Source: Maribacter sp. HTCC2170
GTDB lineage: Bacteria; Bacteroidota; Bacteroidia; Flavobacteriales; Flavobacteriaceae
Direction: 5' to 3'
DNA: 64,000 nucleotides
NCBI RefSeq assembly: GCF_000153165.2
Contig: NC_014472.1
Span: 2,290,001 to 2,354,000 of the forward strand
Shown: piece after piece, positions 52,296 through 60,822 of the stretch
Position numbering within the stretch: position 1 is the first letter of the stretch
How the letters are laid out: each line of letters begins with the position of its first letter
Program-made: the position numbers and the translations under genes
Notes under the pieces: generated by a model
Seen by the model: the letters and a program-made list of their open reading frames with translations, nothing else
Databases searched by the model: none
What the model was told of the DNA's origin: nothing

Positions 52296-55106
52296 CTAAA
52301 GGTTTAAAATGTAGTCGGTAAGGCTGTTTTCGTGCGGAAGTGCCATTTTTTTGCGTAGACGATAGCGTTTTACCTCTACACTACGTACCGAAATATTGAG
52401 TAACGGCGCTATTTCCTTTGAAGTTAAATTCAATCTAAGATAAGCGCATAATCTTAAGTCGTTGGGTGTTAAATTTTGGTGATGCGATTTAATATTCTTT
52501 AAAAAATCCTTATCGGCATTGTTGAATGCTTCTTCAAAAAATTGCCAGTCATCAGTATTATTGATATTTCTGTTTATCGTCTTTATTACCGATTTTATCT
52601 TTGGAGTATTTTCTACTTGTTTTAATTGATCTTTGATGCTATTCAGGAATTCATTCTTCTTAATAAGACTCATTGTAGAGATGGCCAACTCTCGATTTTT
52701 GTTTGCTATGTCCATCTTTAATTTTTCGTTTTTGATTTGTATGATTTCCTGCTGGGCCTTTAGTTTCTTTTGTTTAAGCTTTTTCAAGTTTTCTTTTATC
52801 AACAATGCATGTTGCTTTTTATAATATGATTTATATAGTTTATGGATTATAAATACTAATACACAAATACTTAGAATATAACATAGTATTGCCCAATTGG
52901 AATAGTACCAGGGCCTTTTAATTTTGAATGCGAAGGAATCTATATTTTTTGACAATTGATTTCCAACTAATGCTCTAACTTTAAATGTATACTCACCGAA
53001 TCGCAAATTTTTAAATGATACGTCGGGGCTATCGAACCATTCGCTCCATTGGTCGTTTACCCCATATAATTGGTATTGATAATTAACCTCTGCGTATTTA
53101 TCAAATTCCGAAACACTAAAAGAGAACTTGAAATTATTTTCATGGGATGGGAATTCCGAATTAGTCCCTAAAGAAACTTTATCTTCAGGAGCATGTAGAG
53201 ATTCGTTATAAACCGAATTAATCTTAACCGAAAGTTCCTTGGGTTTTATTTTATCCACATTCAAAATGGTGTAACCATCTGAAGCACCGATCAAAAAACG
53301 ATTGTCCTCTATATTAGTCAAGAATTCAAATCCTGAAATTCCTAAGCTTCTTCTAAAAGTGCTTGGGATCGGAATTTTAAAAGATTCAGGAGTATTCTTG
53401 AAATTACTTGGGGTTACAGCTATTATATTTTTATTGGAAAAACCCCATAGCTTATTGGTTTTCTGGTCCGGAATCAATATTCCTAAAATATCCTCATCTG
53501 AATTGTAAAACAAGCTGGTCAATAATGAATCAGCTTCGAAATTTTGCTTATCTACATTGAATTTTAATATTCTTCTATCAGAATTTGAAGTATATAATAG
53601 ATTGTCATGATAACGAACCAAACTCGACCCATATCCCTTGGGTGACTCATTCTCAATGTTTAATACCTTATTGAAACTTGAATCTAACTTTAGTTTAAAG
53701 ATACCTTTATACTCGTTGTTAACGATTATTTGATTGTCATCTGTGAATTCAAAAAATCTACTTGAAAAATCAAACCCCCTCAATCTATTTCTAAATTGCC
53801 ACTGACCCTTTATTTTTTCAAGCACGCTCAAACCCTCATAATTTCCTTGCAACAACAGATTCTCGTACCCTCTTATCCTTTTAATATTCCAGGTGCCAGG
53901 ATAATCTGATATCAATTTTGCCTTATCTTTATCAATAGTGTAAGTGCCATTATTATGAGCACAAAATAAGGTGTTTTCCATAACCAAAAGACACCATACT
54001 TGGCCTTCTGTTTTTTCGATTAATTGAAACTCATTTTGGGTATTTGCTTTTTTATAAAATAACCCTTGATTTGTTCCTATATACAGATTTTCATTGAAGA
54101 CTTGCGCAGCATAAACATTACCCACTTCCCCTTTTAGATCTTTATATTCAGTAAAAGGTGAATCTAAATTTATAACACTTATCCCATTGTCCAAACCTAA
54201 CCACAGATTCTCATCTTGGTCTTGAAACATTGATAATACTGTATTATTGTTGAGGCCTTTTTCTTTATTAATCTTATTGATTAGATTGCCGTTTGGATCA
54301 ATATGGTAAATACCATTCGAGATGGTCCCTAACATAAAACTACCATCATGCAATTGAACACTACTGTAAACATTTATTAAGGACAAATCTTCATCTGCTT
54401 CAATATTCCACTTGCTAAGACCAGTATCATTCAAAAAGTAAAACTCCCCATTTTCACTAAGAAACAGAATTTTGTTTTCAATTTGAAAAGCCCCTACCAA
54501 TACATAATCTTTAAAAACAGGGTCGCTTGACACTAAAATAGGTTCACCATTTTCAATTTTATAAATTCCTTCACTTAGTTTTTGAAATAATACACTTTTA
54601 CCAACATTGAAAATTTTTGCTCTTCTAGTTTCAGAATTAATAATTTGAATAGATTCATCAATTGAATTGTAAATGTATATACGGTCCAAAGATTGAAATA
54701 ATACCCAATCATCAACTTTTAGTATGTTCCAAAATTGTTCATCGTCGATTAAGGAGTCTTTAAGTTTAGGAACCAATGAATTATATTGTAAATCACCGAA
54801 TTTATCTTTTTCCCAGTATCCAAACTCCATATAACATCCAGTATAAACAAGTTCATCAATAACCTTCACTGATCTTATGACAGAACCGTTTGGAGTCTTA
54901 AATAACTGCCACTTGGCCCCGTCATATCGTAATAGGCCGGCATTATTGGCAATAAAAATATGCTTGTTGTAATCTTGGGAAACCATCCAGTTCTGGTTAC
55001 CTGCATTATAGTCCTTGGCTTTATAAGATGTAATAGGAGGTAATTCTTGAGCATGTAGATTCAAACAAACAAGTGAGAAATAAAATAAAGGCCAAATTGA
55101 TTTCAT
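52296..55106 (-). CDS. One-piece transmembrane sensor/regulator: propeller + Y_Y_Y + LuxR-type HTH
   Basis: 936 residues. It has a signal peptide (LFYFSLVCLNLHAQ), then ~680 residues of beta-propeller repeats (DENLWLGLDNGISVINLDS and similar), a Y_Y_Y-like domain (~640-725, YQLYGVNDQWSEWFDSPDVSF), one membrane helix (~737-757, WAILCYILSICVLVFIIHKL) and a coiled coil. The C-terminus is a LuxR-type helix-turn-helix (~880-925, LTPNDLRLCAYLRLNLTSKEIAPLLNISVRSVEVKRYRLRKKM). There is no histidine kinase, so it senses sugar outside the membrane and binds DNA directly, as SusR does. It lies upstream of susC in the same direction and is the likely activator of the glucan locus. Confidence 0.9.
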   Translation of the reverse strand: MKSIWPLFYFSLVCLNLHAQELPPITSYKAKDYNAGNQNWMVSQDYNKHIFIANNAGLLRYDGAKWQLFKTPNGSVIRSVKVIDELVYTGCYMEFGYWEKDKFGDLQYNSLVPKLKDSLIDDEQFWNILKVDDWVLFQSLDRIYIYNSIDESIQIINSETRRAKIFNVGKSVLFQKLSEGIYKIENGEPILVSSDPVFKDYVLVGAFQIENKILFLSENGEFYFLNDTGLSKWNIEADEDLSLINVYSSVQLHDGSFMLGTISNGIYHIDPNGNLINKINKEKGLNNNTVLSMFQDQDENLWLGLDNGISVINLDSPFTEYKDLKGEVGNVYAAQVFNENLYIGTNQGLFYKKANTQNEFQLIEKTEGQVWCLLVMENTLFCAHNNGTYTIDKDKAKLISDYPGTWNIKRIRGYENLLLQGNYEGLSVLEKIKGQWQFRNRLRGFDFSSRFFEFTDDNQIIVNNEYKGIFKLKLDSSFNKVLNIENESPKGYGSSLVRYHDNLLYTSNSDRRILKFNVDKQNFEADSLLTSLFYNSDEDILGILIPDQKTNKLWGFSNKNIIAVTPSNFKNTPESFKIPIPSTFRRSLGISGFEFLTNIEDNRFLIGASDGYTILNVDKIKPKELSVKINSVYNESLHAPEDKVSLGTNSEFPSHENNFKFSFSVSEFDKYAEVNYQYQLYGVNDQWSEWFDSPDVSFKNLRFGEYTFKVRALVGNQLSKNIDSFAFKIKRPWYYSNWAILCYILSICVLVFIIHKLYKSYYKKQHALLIKENLKKLKQKKLKAQQEIIQIKNEKLKMDIANKNRELAISTMSLIKKNEFLNSIKDQLKQVENTPKIKSVIKTINRNINNTDDWQFFEEAFNNADKDFLKNIKSHHQNLTPNDLRLCAYLRLNLTSKEIAPLLNISVRSVEVKRYRLRKKMALPHENSLTDYILNL

Positions 55107-55371
55107 ACCGTTATATACAAACTTCTTAAGTTAAAAATAATAAGGTGACCTACAAAGAATACCTGGAGAATTTAATACTATTTTTAGCGCCTAAATTTAT
55201 CTTGATAGGAAGTTGTTCACTTGGGAAGAGTAAGCCTCAAGTAGATGTTGAAATATTTTGGTTTTATAGTTGGCAAAGTTACAATGACCTTTTAGAAGTC
55301 CATATGATTTTTATCATACTTTCAAAACGCTTATCTGTCTATTTTTAATAAAGAAATATAAATTGGCAGAC

Positions 55372-55797
55372 ATGAAAAAAGGAACTCCCATATCGGCAAT
55401 AATGACCAAAAATGTCATTACGTTGAATACCTCGGATAATTTGGAAAAGGCTGAAAGTCTATTTAAAAAATATCATATTAGGCATATTCCAGTAGTGTCT
55501 GGAAACAAGATTATTGGAATGTTGAGTTATACTGATTTGCTTAGAATCAGTTTTGCCGATGCCGTATATGAGGATGAGGAAACTGTTGATACAATGGTAT
55601 ACAATATGTTCAGTATAGAGCAGGTTATGGCAAAGAACTTGATTAGTGTGTCTACAAACACAATTGTAAAAGATGTTGCAGAGATATTGTCCAAAAAAGA
55701 ATTTCATGCAATACCTGTTGTGGATGACGGTAAATTAAAAGGCATTGTAACTACAACAGATCTTATAAACTTCCTTATTCAGCAATATGATGATTAG
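55372..55797 (+). CDS. CBS-domain protein
   Basis: 141 residues from the ATG at 55372 (a TTG nine bases upstream is in frame). Two CBS domains fill the protein: TPISAIMTKNVITLNTSDNLEKAESLFKKYHIRHIPVV (~5-60) and IEQVMAKNLISVSTNTIVKDVAEILSKKEFHAIPVVDDG (~80-138). CBS pairs bind adenosyl nucleotides and regulate partners; no partner is fused here. In front lies a ~265-bp non-coding region, and behind it a terminator that overlaps the convergent DUF349 gene. Confidence 0.9.
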   Translation: MKKGTPISAIMTKNVITLNTSDNLEKAESLFKKYHIRHIPVVSGNKIIGMLSYTDLLRISFADAVYEDEETVDTMVYNMFSIEQVMAKNLISVSTNTIVKDVAEILSKKEFHAIPVVDDGKLKGIVTTTDLINFLIQQYDD

Positions 55798-55826
55798 ACA
55801 TGGAGTTTAGTCTTAAAATGATTTAG

Positions 55827-55868
55827 AAAGACCGTTATTCTTCCTCAGAAGAATCGGTCTTTTCCTTT
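55827..55868 (+). terminator. Terminator of the CBS-domain gene, overlapping the DUF349 gene end
   Basis: AAAGACCG (55827-55834) pairs with CGGTCTTT (55855-55862); inside, ATTCTTC (55837-55843) pairs with GAAGAAT (55848-55854) around CTCA. A T-rich tract follows on the plus strand. Most of the hairpin lies inside the last codons of the convergent DUF349 gene. Confidence 0.7.
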
Positions 55869-58036
55869 TCAGAAGTTTCTTCAGCCTCTTTAAGAATATT
55901 ATGCTGCAAAACGTTCAACTTTTTCAACTTGGCCTGCCAAGTTTCTAAAGCCTCTTTATGTTTCCCAACTTTTTTCACTACCTCTTTCACCATTGGATTG
56001 TCTTCTGATGCATTTGAGAAGAACAATAGGTTATTTTCTAATTGGCGTATCTCGTTTTTACTTTCATCAATCTTTTTGCGAATAAAAGAACGTTCATTTG
56101 CAATGGCCCTATCATTATCTGTACCGGCCAGGCGTTGAATTTTATTGCCATATTTAAGAAGTTCAGATTCTTGACGGCTGACGTCTAATTTTCTAAAAAT
56201 CGCATCTAATATTTTATTGAACTTCTGGTTGATGTTCTTTTTGTTGAATGGTACACGTCCATAGGTTTTCCATTCTTCAACGAATGCTTTAATGCCCTCT
56301 AGATCTTTGTCCCGATCACCAGTCAATTCAAAGGTTCTTAGCCTTTCAAGGCATGCATTCTTTTTCTCAAAATTCTCTATTTCATCTTTGTGGGCCTCAT
56401 TTTTCAAGGCGTGCAAACGGTCAAAATAATGATTACATGCATCCTTAAATTCTTTCCATATTTTATCGGAGTATTTTCGAGGTACATGGCCAATTTTTTT
56501 CCACTCGTTCTGAATTCGTTTCATTTCCGAAGTGGTCGAATTCCATTCTTCACTATCCTTTAATGAGATGGCCAAATTGAGCAATTCGCGCTTTTTGTCA
56601 AGATTTTCCTGCTGTCCCTTTTTTAAATTTTTGTAATAAGCGTTTTTATTTCTGTTGAATTTACGTACTGCCTCCTTGAAATTTGCCCAAGTTTGTTCGT
56701 TTACTTTTTGGGGAACTTTGCCAGCTTTAAAAAAGGTATCACGTAACTCTTCAATTTGTTTTATTTGTAGCTGCAAAGCTTTGTGGTTGCCGGCAACTGT
56801 GTTGGAAATTGCATCGATAGCGGCAATGATCTCATTCTTCTTAACAAGATTCTCCTCATGGATTTTATCCATGTTTTTGTAATAATCCTGTCTTCTATGA
56901 TGAAGTACTTTTGTGGCATTGCTAAAGCGTTCCCAAATCTCCTCTCTATGTTCTTTATCAACGGGACCAATATCCTCTTTCCAAATTTTATGGAGGGTCT
57001 GTAATTCCCGAAAAGCTTTATTCAGATCTTCCTCTTTTTCCAAAGCCTCTGCCCGTTCAACCAATTTCTGTTTTTCCTCAAGATTATGTTTAAAATCAAG
57101 GTCACGAAGCTCTCTGTTTATGTGCAGAAAATCATAAAAAATCTCAATATGGTGATGGTAGGTTCGCCAAACATCATTGTAATTGTTCCTCGGCACTGGT
57201 CCAGCATTACGCCATCTTTCCTGAACGTCTTTAAAATGTTTGTATGTAGTGTTGATGTCTTCTTCAACATTCACCAAACTTTTTAATTCGTCGATTATAG
57301 CCAACCTATTGGCCAAATTATCTTTTAAATTATTTTCAAGATTTTTATAGTATTGATTGCGTTTTTCTCGATACTCGGAATAAACTTCGTTGAATTGTCT
57401 TTTTGCAACGGAGTTATATCTAAAATCAATCTCATTACCTCCATTACTTATGAATTCCTCTTTTTTATGTTCTAAGAATTCTTGAAATTTCAGGTCAAAT
57501 TCGTGTTTAATACCATCAACATGTTTTTTGATAGCCTGAATTTTTTCGTTTTTGACCAATTTTTGAAGTTCTCCCACTAAATTCTCCATTGACATTGCAT
57601 GATAATCCAAAATGGGAATGTGGTGTCTACGATGATTATCTTTGTCCTCAGCGTCCTCTGCGTTGGATTCATCAATCTCATTTAAGACTGCTTCTTTAGA
57701 TTCTTCACCTTCTTTATTTGAGGTGGGTTCTGGATTTTCAATTACAGGTTCAGTCCTTTCAGCGGTCTCTGAGGCATCCTGATGTGAAGGTTCTTTCGTT
57801 TCTTCCTTAGCCGGTTCCAAGTCGGTAGATGATTCAACAACCTCTTGGTCTTTAGTCTGTTCAGTAGTTAATTCAGTGTTTTCCACATCTTCCGATGTAG
57901 TAGCTATTTCGGTGTTAACTTCCAGAGATTCAACTTCAGTTCTTTTCTCCGATACTTCTTGGGTGGTTTCGGTAGTTTCTGAATTTATTTCTTCACCTGC
58001 GGTTTCTTGCAGTTCTTGATCTTTCTCTTCTTGCAT
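55835..58036 (-). CDS. DUF349 repeat protein
   Basis: 733 residues. The first ~135 residues are very acidic and rich in Glu, Thr and Ser, of low complexity and probably disordered. From ~150 the protein holds about five to six DUF349 repeats of ~75 residues, each with the pattern W...G.VPR...D.IW..F......F and Y...N (for example RWRNAGPVPRNNYNDVWRTY, EWKKIGHVPRKYSDKIW). It is wholly helical, likely cytoplasmic, of unknown function. The C-terminus ends in an acidic tail whose codons contain the terminator hairpin. Confidence 0.92.
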   Translation of the reverse strand: MQEEKDQELQETAGEEINSETTETTQEVSEKRTEVESLEVNTEIATTSEDVENTELTTEQTKDQEVVESSTDLEPAKEETKEPSHQDASETAERTEPVIENPEPTSNKEGEESKEAVLNEIDESNAEDAEDKDNHRRHHIPILDYHAMSMENLVGELQKLVKNEKIQAIKKHVDGIKHEFDLKFQEFLEHKKEEFISNGGNEIDFRYNSVAKRQFNEVYSEYREKRNQYYKNLENNLKDNLANRLAIIDELKSLVNVEEDINTTYKHFKDVQERWRNAGPVPRNNYNDVWRTYHHHIEIFYDFLHINRELRDLDFKHNLEEKQKLVERAEALEKEEDLNKAFRELQTLHKIWKEDIGPVDKEHREEIWERFSNATKVLHHRRQDYYKNMDKIHEENLVKKNEIIAAIDAISNTVAGNHKALQLQIKQIEELRDTFFKAGKVPQKVNEQTWANFKEAVRKFNRNKNAYYKNLKKGQQENLDKKRELLNLAISLKDSEEWNSTTSEMKRIQNEWKKIGHVPRKYSDKIWKEFKDACNHYFDRLHALKNEAHKDEIENFEKKNACLERLRTFELTGDRDKDLEGIKAFVEEWKTYGRVPFNKKNINQKFNKILDAIFRKLDVSRQESELLKYGNKIQRLAGTDNDRAIANERSFIRKKIDESKNEIRQLENNLLFFSNASEDNPMVKEVVKKVGKHKEALETWQAKLKKLNVLQHNILKEAEETSEKEKTDSSEEE

Positions 58037-58132
58037 GTTAAATTGAGTTAGTTATGCTTAAGATTGCTATTGTAAGATACTAACAACCGCAGTAATACCA
58101 AAAGGTATTGGTAGTTCTTTTTTAAAGCGTAA

Positions 58133-58879
58133 TTACGAATTCCATATTTTCCAAGATTTTTCCGCCTGTAACTCAAGCATCTTAAGCCCATTACAGATAG
58201 ATGCCCCTTGTTTCTGACCTTCTAACAAGAAAGCTGTTTTTTCAGGATTGTAAATTAAATCGAAAAGCAAGTGCTTTTTAGCGATATATTCATAGGGTAT
58301 ATTTGGCTTATCTGCAATATTGGGAAAAGTGCCCTGCGGAGTACAATTGACCAAAATGGTATGTTTTCTTAAAACTTTATCACTGAGCTCTGAGTAGCTC
58401 AATTGATTTTTTCCTGGGGTTCTAGAAACATATTTAAATTTTATGCCCAGTTCGTTAAACACAAATGCCACAGCTTTAGAGGCACCTCCTGTACCTAGGA
58501 TAAGAGCCTTTTTATGTCGTTTTTTTAGAAATGGTTCTATCGACTTTTTAAATCCGTAAATATCTGTATTATAACCTTTAAGGCCTTTTTTAGTAAATTT
58601 TAAGGTGTTTACCGCACCTATTTTTTTTGCTTTTTTGTTCAGCTTATCTAAATATGGGATAATAGCCTCTTTATAGGGGATGGTCACATTCAAACCTTTG
58701 AGGGAATTGTTTTGATTGATAAGATTTTGAAAATCCTCTATGCTAGTTAAATCAAAATTTTCATAAGAATGATGCTGTAAATCCAATCCTTTGAATTTTT
58801 CAGTAAAATATCCTTTAGAAAACGAATAGGAAATATTCTTACCAACAAGTCCAAATCTACTTTTTTCTATATTCTCCAT
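58133..58879 (-). CDS. aroE: Shikimate dehydrogenase
   Basis: 248 residues, slightly short. Substrate binding is shown by the segment FGLVGKNISYSFSKGYF (~8-24), the catalytic lysine in NVTIPYKEA and the Asp of GYNTDIYGF; NADP(H) binding by ILGTGGASKAVAFVF. The closing LEGQKQGASICNGLKMLELQAEKSWKIW is typical of AroE. It reduces 3-dehydroshikimate in aromatic amino-acid synthesis. Its start overlaps the preceding DUF368 gene by 23 bases, so the pair is translationally linked. Confidence 0.94.
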   Translation of the reverse strand: MENIEKSRFGLVGKNISYSFSKGYFTEKFKGLDLQHHSYENFDLTSIEDFQNLINQNNSLKGLNVTIPYKEAIIPYLDKLNKKAKKIGAVNTLKFTKKGLKGYNTDIYGFKKSIEPFLKKRHKKALILGTGGASKAVAFVFNELGIKFKYVSRTPGKNQLSYSELSDKVLRKHTILVNCTPQGTFPNIADKPNIPYEYIAKKHLLFDLIYNPEKTAFLLEGQKQGASICNGLKMLELQAEKSWKIWNS

Positions 58880-59879
58880 ACCACTCCAGTCCTAATAAAA
58901 TGAATATCCCTACGATTACAAAGAAAATGGCCCACCATGTTTCCGGGTCGCCAAAATTTGGCAAATACCTTTCATAATTTAAGATAATCTCCTTGCCATT
59001 AGAATCTAAAAATACCTTTCCAGTTTCATCTGTCTTAAATATGGTTCGTTTCCAAGGCCACACAACGCCTAATGAACCTGTGATAAATCCGATAATCACT
59101 GCTGTACTTATATGTTTAAAATGTTTTAATACGTAAGTGAGTATATGAGATAGGGTAACTAAACCTGCAGCGGAACCTAGCGTGAATACCGTTAAGATTT
59201 TTAGAGTGTTCAACCGTTCACTATTTTTTACAAAACTAAAATCGCCACGCAGCATTTCGGCAAACGTATCATATAGGGCATTGACCGAATCTACCAATAG
59301 TAACACATAATTACCCAAAAGAATTAATATGAATGATCCTGAAAGCCCCGGTAATGTCATCCCGGAAACACTGATCATTCCACAAATGAAAATAAACCAA
59401 AGGTTGTCATTTTCTTTTGCAGGACTCAAAAAACTTATTGAAATACCTACTATTAAGCCCAAAAATCCTGCTACTACTGTTTTTTTGTTCCAATGTTTAA
59501 AATCTTTGGAGATATAATAAATTGAACCCAAGATCATTCCGAAGAATGCCGCCCAGACAAAAAGTTCTTTACGTTCAAGAAAATAATCGAGTAGCTTTGA
59601 AACGCTGAAATAGCTTACCAACATTCCGAAAATCAGCAAAGTCAAGAATTGCCCGTTTACATACTGATAGAAGCTTTTGAACCTTCCGTTGAACAAAAGC
59701 CTGAATGCCTTAAGGTTTATTTTTTGGAGCGAATAGATGAATTCCTCATAAAACCCACCAACAAAGGCCACAATGCCTCCAGAAACCCCTGGAACCTTAT
59801 TGGCAGCGCCCATTGCAAGTCCCTTAAGCACCAAAAATAATTTATCAAAAAATGTTCTGGGTTCGTACATGCGAAGCAA
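58857..59879 (-). CDS. DUF368 polytopic membrane protein (copy 2)
   Basis: 340 residues, about nine membrane helices. Family motifs are KGLAMGAANKVPGVSGGIVAFVGGFYEEFIYSL near the N-terminus and TLPGLSGSFILILLGNY further on. DUF368 proteins resemble DedA/PopT-type undecaprenyl-phosphate flippases in recent reports on the family. Here two copies are in tandem; this one has an extended loop before the last helix. It follows copy 1 by 3 bp and overlaps aroE. Confidence 0.93.
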   Translation of the reverse strand: MLRMYEPRTFFDKLFLVLKGLAMGAANKVPGVSGGIVAFVGGFYEEFIYSLQKINLKAFRLLFNGRFKSFYQYVNGQFLTLLIFGMLVSYFSVSKLLDYFLERKELFVWAAFFGMILGSIYYISKDFKHWNKKTVVAGFLGLIVGISISFLSPAKENDNLWFIFICGMISVSGMTLPGLSGSFILILLGNYVLLLVDSVNALYDTFAEMLRGDFSFVKNSERLNTLKILTVFTLGSAAGLVTLSHILTYVLKHFKHISTAVIIGFITGSLGVVWPWKRTIFKTDETGKVFLDSNGKEIILNYERYLPNFGDPETWWAIFFVIVGIFILLGLEWYGEYRKK

Positions 59880-59882
59880 TGA

Positions 59883-60803
59883 CTATTTTTTCGAAGCTAC
59901 TTTCTCAAGTATAAAAATAAAGGAAAAACCTATGATTGTGGCGATTATTGCAAACATTAACTGTGGATCGCCATCGAAGGTGAACGGAGTAACGGATTCG
60001 TCAATCTCAATAACCTTTTCGCCAATGGTCCTCGTTTCAATAATCTTTTTCCAAGGCCAGATCTTATTCAAGGAACCAAGAATAAAACCTGTTAGAATTG
60101 ATAGGGTTATGTTCCTGTGATGATCGAACATCCATTTTAAGACCTTTGCAAAACTTAGAACGCCAAAAAGCATACCTAGCGCCATTGTAATCAATATTTT
60201 AAAATCTTTTTCATCAACGGCTTCAATAACTGTCTTATAAGTTCCCAACAATACAAGAATAAAAGAACCGGAGATTCCTGGCAATATCATTGCACAAATG
60301 GCTATTGCTCCAGAGAAAAATATGTAAGGCAAACTTGCTGTATTGGGAGAAGGGGGTATTGTTGTTATAAAATAGGCGCCAACAGCTCCTAAAATGAGCA
60401 AGACTATGATGGTTGCTGACCATTTTTTTATGGCCTTCGCAACAATGAGAACACTGGCGAGAACCAAACCAAAGAAGAAAGACCAGAGCATAATTGGTTC
60501 ATTTTCAAGTAGCCACCGTATTATTTTGGTAAATGACAGAATACTAATGGCCATACCTAAAAGTAATGTAAGGAGGAAGTTTCCATTTAATGCCCGCCAA
60601 AAACTTTTAAACCCATCGGTCCTCCATACCTTAAGAGTTTTTAAGCTTATATTGTTAATGGTGGAAATGAATTCCTCGTAGATGCCGGCAACAAAAGCAA
60701 TTGTACCTCCTGAAACCCCTGGGACCAATTCAGCGATTCCCATGGCCATTCCTTTAAGGGTGATAATTACGTATTGTAGTAAATTCCGATTTTCCATAGA
60801 CAA
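59883..60803 (-). CDS. DUF368 polytopic membrane protein (copy 1)
   Basis: 306 residues with eight to nine membrane helices and the same two motifs as copy 2: KGMAMGIAELVPGVSGGTIAFVAGIYEEFI and ILPGISGSFILVLLGTY. The two proteins share layout across their whole length and clearly arose by tandem duplication. A function in moving lipid carriers (C55-P recycling) is known for some family members. It lies 19 bp after the TPR gene and begins the TPR-DUF368-DUF368-aroE run. Confidence 0.93.
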   Translation of the reverse strand: MSMENRNLLQYVIITLKGMAMGIAELVPGVSGGTIAFVAGIYEEFISTINNISLKTLKVWRTDGFKSFWRALNGNFLLTLLLGMAISILSFTKIIRWLLENEPIMLWSFFFGLVLASVLIVAKAIKKWSATIIVLLILGAVGAYFITTIPPSPNTASLPYIFFSGAIAICAMILPGISGSFILVLLGTYKTVIEAVDEKDFKILITMALGMLFGVLSFAKVLKWMFDHHRNITLSILTGFILGSLNKIWPWKKIIETRTIGEKVIEIDESVTPFTFDGDPQLMFAIIATIIGFSFIFILEKVASKK

Positions 60804-60822
60804 AAAGGCAAAAGTAGTCTAT

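Noticed and set aside
55145-55348. 67-codon frame between the sensor and CBS genes
   Set aside because: It has only a GTG start, no family resemblance and a composition like non-coding DNA; I treat 55107-55371 as non-coding with no feature seen.
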